DNA from: a virus
IMG/VR virus record: IMGVR_UViG_3300025727_000060
Coordinates: 1-22,162 of that record
Reading direction: 5' to 3' (one strand)
DNA: 22,162 nt
Position 1 is the first letter of the stretch. Each line of letters begins with the position of its first letter. Shown here piece by piece: positions 21,264 to 22,162 of the stretch. The notes beneath the pieces were generated by a model. It did not search any database, was not told where the DNA came from, and worked only from the letters and a program-made list of their open reading frames with translations. The position numbers and the translations under genes were made by a program.

Positions 21264-22037
21264 CTACCACTTGCAATCATATGCTATATTCTGCAAAAAA
21301 TTGCATGACTTTACGACAAGCGGAAACTTTACACCATTCCATCCATATTCCCCATACAGTTTGCCCATCATCTGCAATTCGGGGGACTTTATATCAACAA
21401 CACTGCCATAGGAAATACTAAGATGAGGATACATGACAGACACCTCTATACCTTCCATATCCCTTGGTAAGGGTGATGAATTTATATAATGAAGAAGGCC
21501 AAACGCGTGTCCAAGCTCGTGAATTATCACTGATTGCAGTGTATAGTCATTCAATGATTCTATTGCCCAATCGGCATTTCCGTTGTTTATTATTATATGA
21601 TTGTTGTCAACATAGTTCACATATGCGTTTATTACCATAAATTTATGGTTGGAGTTTGTAAAATTTATTGATGTGGTGCCAAGTGCGTCGGATCCGCTAA
21701 GACCCTCAAATACAACCATTATCGTGCAGTGTGGAAAGTCTTCCGCAGACTTGTTCTTGTGGTCTTCCCATGCTATTGGCTCATGTATTATTATTTCCCA
21801 GTTACCCTTTGGATATTCCTTGAACAGTGCCTCCGTCCACGCATCTACCGAAACCCTGGTAAGAATCTCATGAGTCCTCGCACGGTCGCTGATGTCAGGA
21901 TCTATGTCGAAAATACATACTTCAGGGGTCTTGTCAAACCTGACCTTAAGCGTCTCAAGGTTGTCACCTACACCTGCAGGTATGACTCCCACACCACCAA
22001 TTAACACTAAAATTAGGAATAACGCTATGATTTTCAT
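21264..22037 (-). CDS. secreted matrixin-like metzincin metalloprotease
   Basis: This 257-residue protein starts with a signal peptide (MKIIALFLILVLIGGVGVIP), so it should act outside the cytoplasmic membrane. The active-site motif HELGHAFGLLH lies at 173-183, with His173, His177 and His183 as zinc ligands and Glu174 as the general base. The Met-turn SVMYP follows at 200-204. This combination defines metzincins, and the size fits matrixin-like archaeal enzymes. There are four Cys (41, 104, 245, 255) that could form disulfides. Codon third positions look more GC-rich than in the tail genes, hinting at a different origin or flanking host DNA. A role in cutting S-layer protein during virus release is possible but is inference. 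The promoter is weak: a TTTAAT about 29 bases before the ATG. Confidence 0.9.
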   Translation of the reverse strand: MKIIALFLILVLIGGVGVIPAGVGDNLETLKVRFDKTPEVCIFDIDPDISDRARTHEILTRVSVDAWTEALFKEYPKGNWEIIIHEPIAWEDHKNKSAEDFPHCTIMVVFEGLSGSDALGTTSINFTNSNHKFMVINAYVNYVDNNHIIINNGNADWAIESLNDYTLQSVIIHELGHAFGLLHYINSSPLPRDMEGIEVSVMYPHLSISYGSVVDIKSPELQMMGKLYGEYGWNGVKFPLVVKSCNFLQNIAYDCKW

Positions 22038-22064
22038 GATGGTTTATATTGGTTTATGTTACAT

Positions 22065-22103
22065 TTAATCTTTCTTACAGTCCTCACAGTTGGATAATTT
22101 CAT
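22065..22103 (-). CDS. possible 12-residue micro-ORF with CxxC
   Basis: An ATG at 22103 overlaps the TGA of the preceding frame (ATGA, 22100-22103) and opens 12 codons, encoding MKLSNCEDCKKD, ending in TAA. The CxxC and the stop-start overlap are suggestive, but a frame this short can arise by chance. Confidence 0.25.
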   Translation of the reverse strand: MKLSNCEDCKKD

Positions 22104-22162
22104 ATTTCACTCCTCATCTCAAAACTGTCTTTAATGTGACCATGTAGCATACAGAAATCCAT
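22100..22162 (-). CDS. C-terminal end of an unidentified gene
   Basis: The minus-strand frame is open from the right edge to the TGA at 22100. The last residues read DFCMLHGHIKDSFEMRSEI. An ATG happens to fall exactly at the edge, but the gene may well start further right. Only about 20 residues are visible, so no function can be given. It lies upstream of the metalloprotease in the same direction. Confidence 0.35.
   Translation of the reverse strand: MDFCMLHGHIKDSFEMRSEI

Noticed and set aside
1-22162. CRISPR array, insertion sequence, integrase or large terminase
   Set aside because: No spaced repeats, transposase or recombinase motifs, or Walker A/B plus nuclease protein were found among the readable frames.

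Overview
The window looks like the virion-structure half of a tailed (head-tail) archaeal virus or provirus. The likely host is an AT-rich archaeon such as an ammonia-oxidising Nitrososphaerota/Nitrosopumilus-like lineage. The archaeal assignment rests on what can be seen: almost every gene that opens a transcription unit has a TATA box (YTTATATA or TTTAAA, read in the gene's direction) centred 25.5-28.5 bases before its start codon. That is the geometry of archaeal leaderless mRNAs. Genes inside units overlap their neighbours and instead carry Shine-Dalgarno-like GGAGG/GGTGA sequences. The choice of Nitrososphaerota is an inference from AT content and from the secreted metzincin at the right end.

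All genes but one are on the minus strand, so the map is read from right to left. At the far right (about 20.3-22.2 kb) is an accessory region: the end of an unidentified gene, a secreted matrixin-like metalloprotease, a 34-residue Cys-containing protein, a non-coding stretch with a GC-rich candidate small RNA and three copies of a 10-mer, a basic 126-residue protein, and a 29-residue metallothionein-like protein with five CxC pairs. Next comes the head module: a portal with inserted zinc-ribbon-like cysteine pairs (17.9-20.0 kb), an unknown 291-residue protein, three small proteins (two with CxxC pairs), one unknown plus-strand gene, another CxxC protein, two small membrane proteins, a 1075-residue prohead-protease fusion, a scaffold-like protein overlapping the HK97-fold major capsid protein, and a decoration protein.

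To the left (7.8-9.1 kb) are three fibre or surface proteins in one unit. Then follow the head-tail connector, neck (gp10-like) and tail terminator in one overlapping unit, the tail tube protein, the tail assembly chaperone (with a possible -1 frameshift site), the tape measure protein, a baseplate/distal-tail candidate, and a LamG-domain adhesin that runs off the left edge.

The genes fit together as one assembly line: protease, scaffold and capsid protein build the head on the portal; connector, neck and terminator join it to the tail; chaperone, tape measure and tube protein build the tail; LamG and fibre proteins are the likely host-contact parts. No large terminase, integrase or replication gene was seen here. 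The points most worth a second look are the Cys/zinc-rich small proteins, the portal zinc ribbons, the very long protease fusion, the candidate small RNA, the interdigitated divergent promoter at 15.6 kb, the possible frameshift, and the secreted metalloprotease as a possible S-layer-degrading egress factor.
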